Source of the DNA: Brachypalpus laphriformis
Lineage: Eukaryota > Arthropoda > Insecta > Diptera > Syrphidae
DNA length: 64,000 nucleotides
NCBI GenBank assembly: GCA_945910035.1
Contig: OX246754.1
Location: forward strand, 279,153,158-279,217,157
Direction of reading: 5' to 3'
Shown here: positions 42,937 to 52,919 of the stretch, piece by piece
Position numbering within the stretch: position 1 is the first letter of the stretch
How the letters are laid out: each line of letters opens with the position of its first letter
Program-made: the position numbers and the translations under genes
The notes under the pieces: model-generated
The model's database searches: none
What the model was told of the DNA's origin: nothing
The model's input: only the letters and a program-made list of their open reading frames with translations

Positions 42937-44598
42937 CAGTGCCTCACAAAAGTCATGGGACAAGAGCAATGGCAATAAATTTATAGAAATCTAACGAAAA
43001 ATTCGCGCAACAGCTAAGGTTTAAGAATACCATTTAATTGTTTAAAACTAGGTAAATAAGTAGCACAATGAGAAAGCATGCTGCGGTAACTAACGGGAAA
43101 ATCAGACCACTGAAAGCGTACAAGCGCAAAAGCTCATCTCACAAAAGTAATGGGACAGCATGAGAAATAACGGATTTTTTGTATGGTTCCTGCATGTTCG
43201 TTTGAGTAGACGCATTTATTATTCATATCCGTTTTCTAGTTAGTCGTGCAAAAAACTTCGGCGCTAAAAAGTCAATTTGGTAGTGCAGTTTTAAGTACCC
43301 AGTATGTCGCGAAAAGAAACCTCGGAAGAAATTCGAAAAATAATTGTTTTAAATTATGAGGAAAAAAAGACTGTAAGAGAAACTGCACATTTAGTTAAAA
43401 GAAGTCATTCGACAGTTTTTAATATAATAAAAAGGTATAAAGAAGAAAACAGGTTGGAAAACAAACCGCGGAGTGGTCGACCCAAGTTATTAGATATTCG
43501 CGATGAAAGAAGTATTTTGAGAGAAATTAAACAGAACCCAAGAGTAAGTGCACCAAAACTGGCAGCTAATTTAGAGGAAAGAACCGGAAAGGTAGTGAAT
43601 CCTGAAACAATACGAAGAGCGATACGTAGAGCTGGTTATAATGAAAGAACAGCTAGAAGGAAATTTTATGTCAGCGAAGCAAACAGAACAAAACGACTAC
43701 AGTTCGCTCAAACATGCAAAAACTTTGATTTCACCTATTGGAAGAACGTTATATATGCAGATGAAAGTAAGTTCAATATTTTTGGTAGTGATGGACGCAT
43801 TACCGTGTGGCGAAAACCAAATGAAGAGTTCAAAAAGAAAAACCTGGTACCAACAGTCAAGCATGGAGGTGGCGGGGTTATGGTATGGGGGTGTATGTCG
43901 GCTAATGGTGTCGGTGACTTGGTTTTTATCGAAGAGACAATGACACAGTGGGTGTATTTGAATATAATTAAAAATCATTTGCGCCAAAGCGCAGAAAAAA
44001 TGGGACTTCTGAACACATTCAATTATTATCAAGATAACGACCCTAAACACAAATCGTACACCGTTCGGTCATGGTTGCTTTATAATTGTCCCAATTTTAT
44101 TGAAACACCGCCTCAATCCCCGGACCTTAACCCCATCGAACATCTATGGGATATTCTTGAAAAGAAAGTAAGGAAGCACACAATCAATTCAAAGGCCGAA
44201 TTGAAGGGGATATTGGCGGACGAATGGGCACTTATTATCACCGAAGAGACCACAAACTTAGTCGAATCGATTCCAAGAAGACTTCAGAAAGTAATCGAAG
44301 CCCGCGGTAATCCCACAAAATATTAATACAGAGTACTTACTTTTTTTTTTGCTTTTCAAACCGCTAAAGTTATATTGTCCCATTACTTTTGTGAGATTGA
44401 TTTTGTGTCTTATTATGAGAAAATTTACTTTATTCTGCTTTATAATTTTTGTTTAACGAATTATGATATGTTAAGTTTTGTGCCTTAAGAAGTAGTGTTA
44501 AATAAATAAACAAGAATTTATGTTCTGCTTACTTTCTTAATGATATGAGTTAAAATTATTTTCTACGCCATCTGTCCCACGACTTTTGTGAGGCACTG
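42937..44598 (+). mobile_element. Tc1-type DNA transposon with double terminal repeats, intact
   Basis: Outer inverted repeats of 26 bp with one mismatch lie at 42937-42962 and 44573-44598 (CAGTGCCTCACAAAAGTC and onward). Inner copies of the same motif, CTCACAAAAGTAATGGGACA, lie at 43138-43157 and 44376-44395, about 200 bp inside each end. This IR/DR layout is known from Sleeping Beauty, Minos and related Tc1 elements, where both repeats bind transposase. TA flanks both ends (42935-42936 and 44599-44600). The element is 1662 bp with an uninterrupted transposase, the only DNA transposon here that looks complete. Confidence 0.95.
43304..44326 (+). CDS. Tc1-like DD34E transposase, intact
   Basis: 340 residues, about the full length for Tc1 transposases. 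The paired-like N-terminus has a helix-turn-helix (about 22-45, ETAHLVKRSHSTVFNIIKRY), then the SGRPKL hook at 57-62. A second helical DNA-binding part (about 70-115, SAPKLAANLEERTG, ETIRRAIRRAGY) follows. The catalytic triad is Asp153 (VIYADESKF), Asp244 (YYQDNDPKHKS) and Glu279 (SPDLNPIEHLWD), with exactly 34 residues between the last two. A Gly-rich box (KHGGGGVMVWGCMS) lies at 187-199. It would cut and paste its own element by binding the outer and inner terminal repeats. I see no frameshift or stop, so it may be active or only recently silenced. Which named Tc1 family it belongs to I cannot say. Confidence 0.95.
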   Translation: MSRKETSEEIRKIIVLNYEEKKTVRETAHLVKRSHSTVFNIIKRYKEENRLENKPRSGRPKLLDIRDERSILREIKQNPRVSAPKLAANLEERTGKVVNPETIRRAIRRAGYNERTARRKFYVSEANRTKRLQFAQTCKNFDFTYWKNVIYADESKFNIFGSDGRITVWRKPNEEFKKKNLVPTVKHGGGGVMVWGCMSANGVGDLVFIEETMTQWVYLNIIKNHLRQSAEKMGLLNTFNYYQDNDPKHKSYTVRSWLLYNCPNFIETPPQSPDLNPIEHLWDILEKKVRKHTINSKAELKGILADEWALIITEETTNLVESIPRRLQKVIEARGNPTKY

Positions 44599-44949
44599 TA
44601 TGTCCACTTTAATACAGGCATGCAATTTCAATAAAGGCCTAATGCTCCTAATATGAAGTTTGAAGTAAATTCCACCGGCCGTTTAGGCTGCAGAACACAA
44701 TCCATACTGCCGAACGAGCAGACTGAATGGACAGACCCACTTTTGAGTTTCTCTATAACAGCAATACCAAGGTTGATCAAAATGTTGAGATCGAAATTTT
44801 GACGAAACCATAACAATGTCGTTAATATAGACCATACTTCCGCCCACTTCTTGGGCAACTCCTTAATCATTTCGAGATGATGCCCCATTTTTTTTAACCG
44901 AACTCCTATAATTCTATGCAGGTGGTCCTAATATAAGCCCTGTATAAGG

Positions 44950-45350
44950 GCGAGTATTATCCTGATTAACTAGAAAAACCTTTCTATTAACAAGACCTTG
45001 CCGTTTCTCCTCCAGTGCAGACTTTTATTTGCGCAGCTGTTGACAGTAGGCTTCTGCGATGATAGTTAACGTGGATTATTCCCTTATCATCCCGCCATAC
45101 ACCCAACAACACCTTGAAAGGGTGAATTCGATCTCTGGGGTCTTGTACTGGTCTGTCTTCTTGATTAAGCCATTGGTTGCGATGTTTAGTGTTATTGTTA
45201 GAAACCAATTTTTCATCTCCAGTATTGATCCGGTTTAAAAACGGATCTTGATCACGACAAAAGGGCAGTGCTAAGGATTATTTTGCGTTTGGTGGTGTGG
45301 TACCCATTTTCTCAACTTTATGACTTTTCACAACTTTGTTACTTGTGGAT
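44950..45350 (-). pseudogene. mariner transposase relic, catalytic part
   Basis: Read on minus with frame changes: KVEKMG (as in the GKWVPH region), ALLSRDQDPFLNRINTGDEKLV (first catalytic Asp), QWLNQED, KVLLGVWRDDKGIIHV (the LCIWWDxKG block), AYCQQLRK and VNQDNTRPYTG (second catalytic Asp near 44965). This is the mariner order. The N-terminal part of what may be the same copy lies at 47610-47880, with a CR1-like LINE between them. Confidence 0.72.
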
Positions 45351-45419
45351 GGATGGTCATAGCTTTCGTTTTGTTTTTTTTATAATTTGCGCATGCCCAA
45401 GGGATTATTAATACCCTTA

Positions 45420-47480
45420 TACTGGCTCTCAGGACACGGGCGGGAAGGAAAAGGGGGGAAAGAGACAGAGAAGATTCCTGTTTGAGTTGACTTTAAATGT
45501 TTGAAGGTTGTAATGATTAGGAAATACAGAGGCTGCAGAACGGTCTTGGGTGCACCAGACCAGATGTGGGCGTTATATTCCAGCTTTGGGCGGATGAATG
45601 CCTAATAGATGGAGGCCAGATCAGACGGAGTAAAATATTTTTTGCATCGCTTAAGGAATCCTAGACATTTTGCAACATTTTTGGCGACTTCGAAAATGTG
45701 ATCGTTCCATCGAAGACGGTTATTGATACACATACCGAGAATGGAAAGTCTTTCGGATTCAGCGATACAAGTACCATTCATGGATAATGGTTTAGGGTCT
45801 TAGTTTCGCTTGAGAGACAGAAGACAACATTGAGTTTTGGATGCATTAAATTCCACTCTATTGATTGAACCCCATTTGGTTATGCTGTCTAGGTCGGAAT
45901 TTAATGTGTTTAACATACGTTGTCGTTCCTCTTCTACGGCCGAAGAGCAGGGACGTGAGTTAGGGAACGAATATGAAAAACTGAGGGTACTGTCATCAGC
46001 GAAGGAATGGATCGAATTAGAAGTCGAAGACAAGAGGTCATTTATATAAAGATATTTCATAAGCTGACGATTTATCAGCGTTTCCATGACCTTGGAAAGA
46101 AGGGACGTAAGTGCAATGGGTCGATAATTGAACAAATGCTGTTTTCCATCTACTCGGAAAGAGCCCAGAAGAGTAAGATAGACAGAAAAACTTACGCAGA
46201 GGTTTTGCCAGCGTGGAAGAACACCTCTTCAGAATTATGGGGGAGATGCCATCTGGATCAGCGGATTTGTGTACGTTAAGACTTTTAAGTACTCCTGCAA
46301 CTGTACGAGTGCGAAAGTGGACTTGTCCCATGGAAAATTCTACGCTCTCAAGTACAGATGGAGAAAAAGCACTATCTGACATGCTGGAGTTCGCTGCAAA
46401 GTGAGCAGCAAGCAGATTGTCTTTGTATAAGGAGCTGACAGCTGGAATGTCATTGTAAATGAGCGTTGGGATGGCAGACGAGACAGAATTTTTAATATTT
46501 TTGACGAATTTTTAACTACCTTTGGGACATTGTAGAATTTTTTGCCTCAATGTTTGGTCATGTAAGAATTTTACACGTCGAATGTGAGCATTGCAGTCAT
46601 ATCTGGATTGTTTAAACTTCTTTCGGTTTTCTTCAGATTTGTTGGCTATATTAGACCGAAAACTTACCTCTTTCGACCAGATAGCCTCTTTGCAGCTTTG
46701 GTCAAACCACGAGTTTGCCTTAGGTTTGATGCTTTTAATTCTGTTAGGAATAAAGGCATCCATACATAAGAGGATGGTGTCAGTAATCATATCAGCGGCG
46801 GCATCCTCGTCGTCGTATCGAGGAAGCATAGCGACCAGTTAAAACTCCTAAAGAAACTATTAAGGCCATCCCAGTTGGCTTTCTCGTAACGCCATACTTG
46901 TCTTTTCAGGGTTTTTCCTTTAACTAAGTGGTCAGAGTACGAAAATTTAGCTGATACGATGTTGTGGTCAGACCAGCCTAGAGGCGCTACAACATCAATG
47001 ATGTATTTATCAGGGTGAGAGGTAAGAAACAAGTCCAGAGTGTTGGCGGAATGACTTACAATGTCCGGTATGCGTGTAGGCTCATTTACAAGCTGAGTCA
47101 AATTGTTTATCTCAGCGAAAAGTTCAACATACCTTCCTTCGGGTGTTGACTGGCCAGAATGTCGAAGCCAAGCAATGTCGAAGCAATGACGATTTCAGTA
47201 TGAGACAATTCGTGTGATGGAATCGGATAGTGCATCAAACTCGTTAAAAGTTTACTTGCAATCCGCACTAGGGCTTCTGTAAATAAAACAGTAGTGAATT
47301 ATTTGCTTACGGATGGTGAATTTTAGCTATTTGTAATTAAATTCCGGAATAGAACAGTGGCCATACTGTGGTGGAACTTGGTAAGCTATATCACTACGGA
47401 TATGAATGGCGAGGCCGCGATGGGGAAAGAATATCCAGATAGCCGATTTGATGACAAATTGTGCGCGCGCGATGGATGCA
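45420..47480 (-). pseudogene. CR1/Jockey-like LINE relic with internal deletion
   Basis: From the right: endonuclease pieces RGLAIHIRSDIAYQ and IYRSPSAD (about 47440-47270), then LGWSDHNIVSAKFSY (the Ser-Asp-His endonuclease end, about 46970). NSWFDQSCKEAIWSK (46829-46512) and VLKSLNVHKSADPDGISP (46382 frame) follow. Reverse transcriptase reads NYRPIALTSLLSKVMETLINR, then jumps straight to YINDLLSSTSNSIHSFADDSTLSFSYS with the catalytic box intact (46135-45800). Some 100 or more codons of the palm, present in the 2318 copy (NDRQYGFRS to VPQGSIL), are missing. The thumb region continues to about 45500. It seems to have inserted into a mariner. Confidence 0.8.
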
Positions 47481-47609
47481 ATTAGCTGGGTTATTTTTAA
47501 TTAATAATTTTATTATTTATGATAGAAGTGTGTGAAGATATTGTATTTTTTTTTTTTTTTGTGCACTATTTAATTTGTACTATTGTTTTTTTTTTCTGCA
47601 GCGAGTTCC

Positions 47610-47880
47610 CTTGCTTGCGACAATGGATCTAAACAGCTCATCGTCTAGCTCTTTTAGCCTACCTGAACGAGGTTCATCCTTTAGGTTAAAATTTCTAAAT
47701 TTTACAAACCCACGACCATACTTGGACTCGCTGAAAACACCCTTTCCATACACATTTACGATTTTCCTATTAACTTCACTTCCATTCAGATTTTCAGGAA
47801 CAAAAACAATGAAATATGGCGAATATCCTCTTGCAATACATCCATTACAAAATGCAGTTAAAATTGCTTACAATGATGTT
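47610..47880 (-). pseudogene. mariner transposase relic, N-terminal DNA-binding part
   Basis: On minus, joined across one stop and shift: EDIRHISLFLF, then KIVNVYGKGVFSESKYGRGF, then KFRNFNLKDEPRSGRLKELDDEL. This matches the mariner helix-turn-helix region and its PRSGRP hook. The frame visible on the plus strand (47575-47907) is antisense. It may be the 5' part of the relic at 44950-45350. Confidence 0.72.
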
Positions 47881-48229
47881 ACACAACTAAATTTTCAAAC
47901 TGAATGAGCAATAGCTATATGCTAATTTCAATAACAGTATTATTAACTGACTACCACAATTCTTAGCGATCGCGTGCATACGTCTACCGTTCGCTGTGTG
48001 TCGCCATTGAACTAAAAATTTCATCCACACTACTCATATGCCCGAGCTGCCCTTGGCAGATCCACACTACATAAAGTACTTAGTAGTAGAGTGCATGTGT
48101 TGATTTTCTTGGATACTTAGTATCATCTGTTTACATTCGGCCATCCGACCTCACACTGTCCTCAGTGTACGCACTTTCAATATTGTCTTCATTTCGAATT
48201 ATTTTAATATACTCTTCTTATCTTCATAC

Positions 48230-48435
48230 CGAGGCATTCTACATCAACCTGCCTGCAGCCATCTTCACCACGCAAGATATCGTTCCATCTTCACATTGAA
48301 GGCAGTCTTTCATTACCCTACCTAATACCATCTTCACAACGGAAGGGATCGTTTCATCTTCACATTGAAGGCATTCATTCATTACCCTACCTATTATCAT
48401 CTTCAGCACGGAAGGGATCATTTCATTTCATATAG
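48230..48435 (-). repeat. 69-bp tandem repeat, about three units, in Gypsy2 3' untranslated part
   Basis: Units share ATCCCTTCCGT...GAAGATG and GGTAGGGTAATGA...TGCCTTCAATGTGAAGATG. On minus they stay open as repeats of 23 codons (IPSVVKMVLGRVMKDCLQCED). The third unit is more diverged. The repeat lies between the integrase end and the 3' LTR. Confidence 0.8.
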
Positions 48436-48832
48436 CTCACCCAGCTTTCTTTTTTGTTTTTTTTTCAACTTTAATCAAATTTTAAGGACAAGGTTATCTA
48501 TGAAACAGACAAATAGTTCAAAACTTCATATTAGATTACATTTCATAGCTAAGTAATTGATTTTGAATTGAAAGCATACGAATATAGTAGGCTTTTTAAT
48601 AAAAAAACAAAATAAAAATGATTCAAAACTTCAACTTAGATTGCATTGCATCGTTACGACGTTACATTAATTGGCTTTAAACTGAGTACATACGAATATA
48701 GCAGACTTTTTAATTACACGAAAAAAGGAAAATAATTTAAAAGGATAGTCTGCAATTGGTTTCATTAAATTTCGTATACAGGTTGTGCCTTATATTTATA
48801 TTGTTTAGCTTTACCCAATTATATTATATATA

Positions 48833-49165
48833 TTATTGCATTTCATCCTCCTCAGGTAGTTCTTCCCAATCGGTAAGACTAAAATCTTGAAGTTTTCCCC
48901 ATGGCTTCATGTTATTGGCTGAATGGATGGATTCGTATCGCTTCGAAGAGACAGTGGTTGTTAAGGTGTCGCTCACGATGTATCGATCATTTAAAAGGAC
49001 TTTCTTTACCTCATACGGTCCCTTAAAAGTTGGCAACAACTTTCGTGATTGACCAGTTGCCGGATGTTCTGCCTGGATTAAGATTAAATCGCCCTCGGAA
49101 TATGTTTGCGGACTTCGGTGTGTGCGGTTAAATTTGTCAGCTTGTGAAGTTTGAATCTGGTGCAT
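48833..49165 (-). pseudogene. Gypsy2 integrase C-terminal fragment
   Basis: The frame encodes FNRTHRSPQTYSEGDLILIQ, EHPATGQSRKLLPTFKGPYEV, LLNDRYIVSDT and an acidic end. This is the SH3-like C-terminal part of Ty3/gypsy integrases (the GDLVL and GPYxV blocks). The catalytic core, which would hold the DD35E residues, is absent. It is followed by the 3' untranslated part with a tandem repeat. Confidence 0.75.
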
Positions 49166-49260
49166 TCGTTTTAGAGCATTTTCGCGAATGTCAGCAAGTG
49201 GAATATTATTGTCGTCATCTCCAGAGTCTTCTTCTTAAAGAGCAATACTCAGATGGTTCG

Positions 49261-50133
49261 CTAACCCATTTCTTGGTTTGAAATCAAAAAGGAGTTCCTG
49301 AGGTGTGCGATTTCGTTGTATGCCACTCTAAGTGGCTTATAGCGTATTATTTTGTTTTCTTTCAGTGTTATCGTCATTGTTACCAAGTTTACGCATTTTC
49401 GATATTTATTTAACAGCTGAACTAAGTTATTTTTTTCTAACTCTGTGAAGTTGAAGTTGCCCATTTGAATATCAGCTGCTTCAATTTTTAGGAAATTTGT
49501 AGTAGTGTCTTGGTTCAGGGATACTGTTGCTTTATACAATCAAGGTTTTTCAACGCATGTATCGTCATCAGCATTCTTAATTAAGAAACTTCCATACCTT
49601 TTAATTAGGCATACTTTTGGCGAGTCAAGAAAGTTTCGTCCGAGAATCATTGGAACATCTTGTGCAGAATTATCTACAACCAGTATATCAATTGACATGG
49701 TTACATCTCCAGCACAGACACTTTTATTTATTTTACCGGTAGCCTCAACAGAGCCCATTCCAAAACCGTGTAGCCTGGCATTGCTTGGTTGAATATCCCA
49801 ATTATTTTTCGTAGCCTCTGCGAGTGTCAATGTGGAGCAATCACTCTCAAGATCTAAAAATGCTTTTACGGGTTTGTTATCTACGGTAACAATTTTGAGT
49901 AGTCCACTGTCGTCGTCTGGATTTAACAAACGCAGTATTTTTCGAGCTGATTCGTTTGGCGAGCTAGATATGTTGAAAGCAACTCGACGACGTTGACAGT
50001 CTCTGGCTATATGCCCAGATTTATTACAATTATAACTCTTTGTAGTATAATAGTTGGAGTTCTTTAAACGGTAATCTTTAGATCTATGAGTATCTTGTGA
50101 GAATGAATGTCTGTGATTATTTGTACTAGTCAA
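49261..50133 (-). pseudogene. Gypsy2 nucleocapsid, protease and start of reverse transcriptase
   Basis: The frame 50133-49540 has a zinc knuckle whose first Cys is Ser (SYNCNKSGHIARDC). A protease domain follows, with the active site decayed to FLDLESDCSTL where DTG or DSG is expected; GWNIQPSN-like and MILGRNFLDS blocks are intact. The next frame (49539-49261) reads FTELEKNNLVQLLNKYRKC and ends KPLRVAYNE, the usual lead-in to reverse transcriptase. After that the coding sequence is deleted up to the integrase C-terminus. Confidence 0.8.
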
Positions 50134-50170
50134 TTTTTGTACTGGTGGTACGAATGGGTTTTGTCGCCGT

Positions 50171-50875
50171 TCAAACTTGAGCTTCGTTTATATTGTGAAC
50201 TTTAATTGTTGTCAGTAATTCAGTGAGGTTCGTGCAATTTACTAAAGTCAGAAACTTTCTAAGTTCGCGATCTGTTATTCCTGCTATAACGTATTTTAAA
50301 ACTGTTTGGTTAGTGAAGTTAAGTTTTTTGGACATACTTTCAACGTCATACGCGTAGTTTTCGAAATTTTCACTGGGCTCTTTTCGTCTAGTCATTAATT
50401 GGAAGATAATTTCGGATTCGTCAACAAAACTGGGGAAATCTTTCAGAACATTGCTTCTAAATTCATCCCACCCTCTTAAATTACCTTGCTTTGTGTCAAA
50501 CCATTTCCTCGCGCCTTCTTCAAGACGAAGAGATGCGTATATAAATGGGGAGCGATCATCCTAGTTGTATAGATGGCGAATATTTTCTATAGTTTCAACC
50601 CATTGTACTGACTCCAAACCAGCAGTCGACGATGGATTAAACGGAGGAATTATATTTTTTATATCATCTGGGCCAAATCGAACCGGAAGAAATGCTGAAA
50701 CGGTTGATGCTGGTGATGCTGTTTCTTCGGACACGTGGCTGTGAGAACGTCTGCTGGCGGCGAGTTCCTTTCCTAAGTTTGCATTTTGAGCTTTCAAACT
50801 GTCGATTTCTTCTCTTAATTTAAGTATTTCATCCGATTTGGCAGTGGACCTTTTTCTTAAACTTCTGCTTTCCAT
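50171..50875 (-). pseudogene. Gypsy2 gag
   Basis: It starts at the ATG at 50875 with a predicted coiled coil (SDEILKLREEIDSLKAQNANLGKELA). The capsid-like region VRFGPDDIKNIIPPFNPSST and VQWVETIENIRHLY follows to 50561. After a stop it continues as PSENFENYAYDVESMSKKLN and ITDRELRKFL (50395-50171). The order coiled coil, PPFxP, W-containing helix is typical of insect gypsy gag proteins. It lies between the primer-binding site and the nucleocapsid frame. Confidence 0.75.
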
Positions 50876-51879
50876 TTTTTTTTTTATTATTATATTTGCT
50901 GCACGATTATCACTTATGGTAACTAATCCAACGATCCTTTTTCTTGTTTTTTTTTTTTAAACCTATTCTCGAAGAACTACGTAGTATGATCCTTCACATT
51001 TTTATGCGTTCTTGTTTATGCACAGCCAAATTTAATCGGGGCGGCAAACAAATGTGGGTTCATCATTTCTTCTCTTTCTAGCAAACACAACTGTATGGTA
51101 TGATCAAAAATTGTGTTCACATAGACAGGTCTTTTCGTCTTACTCTATTTAGAAAAGAGGGAATAACCTTGTTCTAGGACGACATGTACGTATGTGTATT
51201 TGGGTTGCTCAGAATAAATCTATATTTGCGCAGGCGCACAAGTAAACAGGGGGACCGTGTTGGAAATGGAACATGCAAATAACAACTACAATGAATGATA
51301 TTTTGCCCTTTTGGATCCTGATGATATCCTAATTTTATATATACATATATATATCTTCTTTTTTTTTTGCACTAGCTTGTAAATTATTTTACACATTGCT
51401 ATGTAGCAAAATTGTCAAAGGAATTCCACCTTGTACCTCGCCAGAATTTCGGCCCTTTTTTGTATAACAGGTTGAGGGTGAAAGCAGAAAGAGGCAGCAC
51501 GATATGTGGTTATACCATATATACATAGACAACAAGTGGAATAGTGTTACTTTTTAACTCACGTTTACCAATTATACTTAAATACGTACTTCTGTTTTTA
51601 ATGATGGAGCACAACAATTATTATTACACCACTTTAAGTACACTTCACTGTAAGGCTTAAGCGATCCCACTTCTGAAAATATTAACTGACTACCACAATC
51701 CTTAGCGAACTCGGGCATACGTCTACCGTTCGCTGTGTGTCGCCATTAAACTAACAATTTCATCCACACTACTCATATGCCCGAGCTGCCATTGGCAGAT
51801 CCACACTACATAAAGTACTTAGTAGTGGAGTGAATGTGTTGATTTTCTTGGATACTTACTATCATCTGTTTACAGTATT

Positions 51880-52200
51880 AAATTGGTTTTGTGCATGCAT
51901 GGAGCGCTTGATGAGGCAGAACGATTACAAAACACCCAAGGCAGTAGCAGAATGCTTGAACAAGGATATCAGAACAAGGAAACAAGGAAATAACTGTTAA
52001 ACAGAAAAAGCCAGGTATGTCTAATAAAAATGTTAAAGCACTCCTAAAGTTTTGCAAAGAACGTAAAAACTAAAATATTGAATATTAGAAGCGCGTTATT
52101 TGGTCAGATCAAGCAAACATTAATAGATTCCAGTCGGATGGTAAAAGTACTATTGGCATCGACCAAAGAAATTATAAAGCAGATCTAAATTGGTAAATCA
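51880..52200 (+). pseudogene. Tc1-like transposase relic
   Basis: Joined frames give KPGMSNKNVKALLKFCKERKN, then RVIWSDQANINRFQSDGKS. The latter matches the Tc1 block around the first catalytic Asp (VIWSDETKxxxFGSDG). Stops occur on both sides and the rest is lost. It differs clearly from the intact Tc1 at 42937-44598. Confidence 0.65.
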
Positions 52201-52750
52201 ATGTCGAGTATGCCTGAAGTAGATATCGAATTATTGCAATCTCACTCTGTTCTGGGTTCCTGGTGATTCCGATATTTTAAAAAACTACAGAGCTAGCTAA
52301 AAATGTCATGAAACAGGAGCTCTCTACTGCGGAAGGGAGCTACATCTACCTATATATCCGCAAGATACAAAATCTCTATAGCGGGCATTGAATCATGCCA
52401 ATGAGAGATGGCACAATCCTGACATATGGAATAATCATGTGAGACAAATATGGGCACAATTAAATGAAAGAAAAACAAAACGCCTGCAGATCAGCAGACC
52501 ACGCTTAGGTATCCTAGTTAAACTATTAACTGGTCATTGCGTACTAAGTAGGCACGCCGCATGGCTTGGAATTCCGGCCAATGACTGTATGGACGAAGAA
52601 GAGGAGGAATCCCTCCCTCACCTGCTCTGCGGCTGCCCAGCTCTATACTTAGCTAGAAAACAAACTCTTGGGGAATTCTTCTTTGAGAAACTTACAAATA
52701 TTGCCGATTCTTATATCAACAGTATCTGGAAATTAGTCAAAAATTCAGTT
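52200..52750 (+). pseudogene. R1-like LINE (R1d) C-terminal fragment
   Basis: It starts with the last RNase H block in decayed form (LFWVPGDSDILKNYRAS). A C-terminal region open from 52388 follows: WNNHVRQIWAQLNERKTKRL, LLTGHCVLSRHAAWLG and a knuckle C..CMDEEEEESLPHLLCGCPAL. The same end occurs at 56345-56510 and 61935-62100. Here the first knuckle Cys reads Asn-Asp-Cys. The LINE runs into a SINE piece at about 52755. Confidence 0.72.
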
Positions 52751-52754
52751 CAAT

Positions 52755-52917
52755 TCGTCTTGAGAAGCTTTCTCGAGACAACAATACTCTGGGGTGTTTA
52801 TCAGACGTTCGCGAGTGGTGGGAACGTGAGAAAACTTGTTGGTGTTTTCTGAGATTCGTACTTGGAACCTCACGCGCAGTGGTCCGACACACTAACCACT
52901 TACGCCACGCCCCCCAC
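52755..52917 (-). mobile_element. tRNA-derived SINE, copy truncated at its 3' end
   Basis: On minus it begins at 52917 with GTGGGGGGCGTGGCGTAAGTGG (A box region), and the B-box region AAGTACGAATC is decayed. It ends inside the body at about 52755, so the T-rich tail is missing. It abuts an R1d LINE end. Confidence 0.8.
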
Positions 52918-52919
52918 TT

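Larger units (their letters stand above)
47940..51874 (-). mobile_element. Ty3/gypsy-like LTR retrotransposon (Gypsy2), internally deleted
   Basis: The 5' LTR on minus runs from 51874 (TGTAAACAGATGATAG) to about 51450. A primer-binding site TGGCGAGGTACAAGG follows at 51443-51429. The 3' LTR at 48135-47943 repeats the first 190 bp or so of the LTR at high identity and is then cut off. Between them are gag, nucleocapsid/protease and the C-terminus of integrase. Reverse transcriptase, RNase H and most of integrase are deleted. No flanking duplication remains because one end is lost. Confidence 0.88.

Noticed and set aside
47575..47907. 110-codon Ser-rich frame on plus
   Set aside because: Antisense of a mariner N-terminal region.
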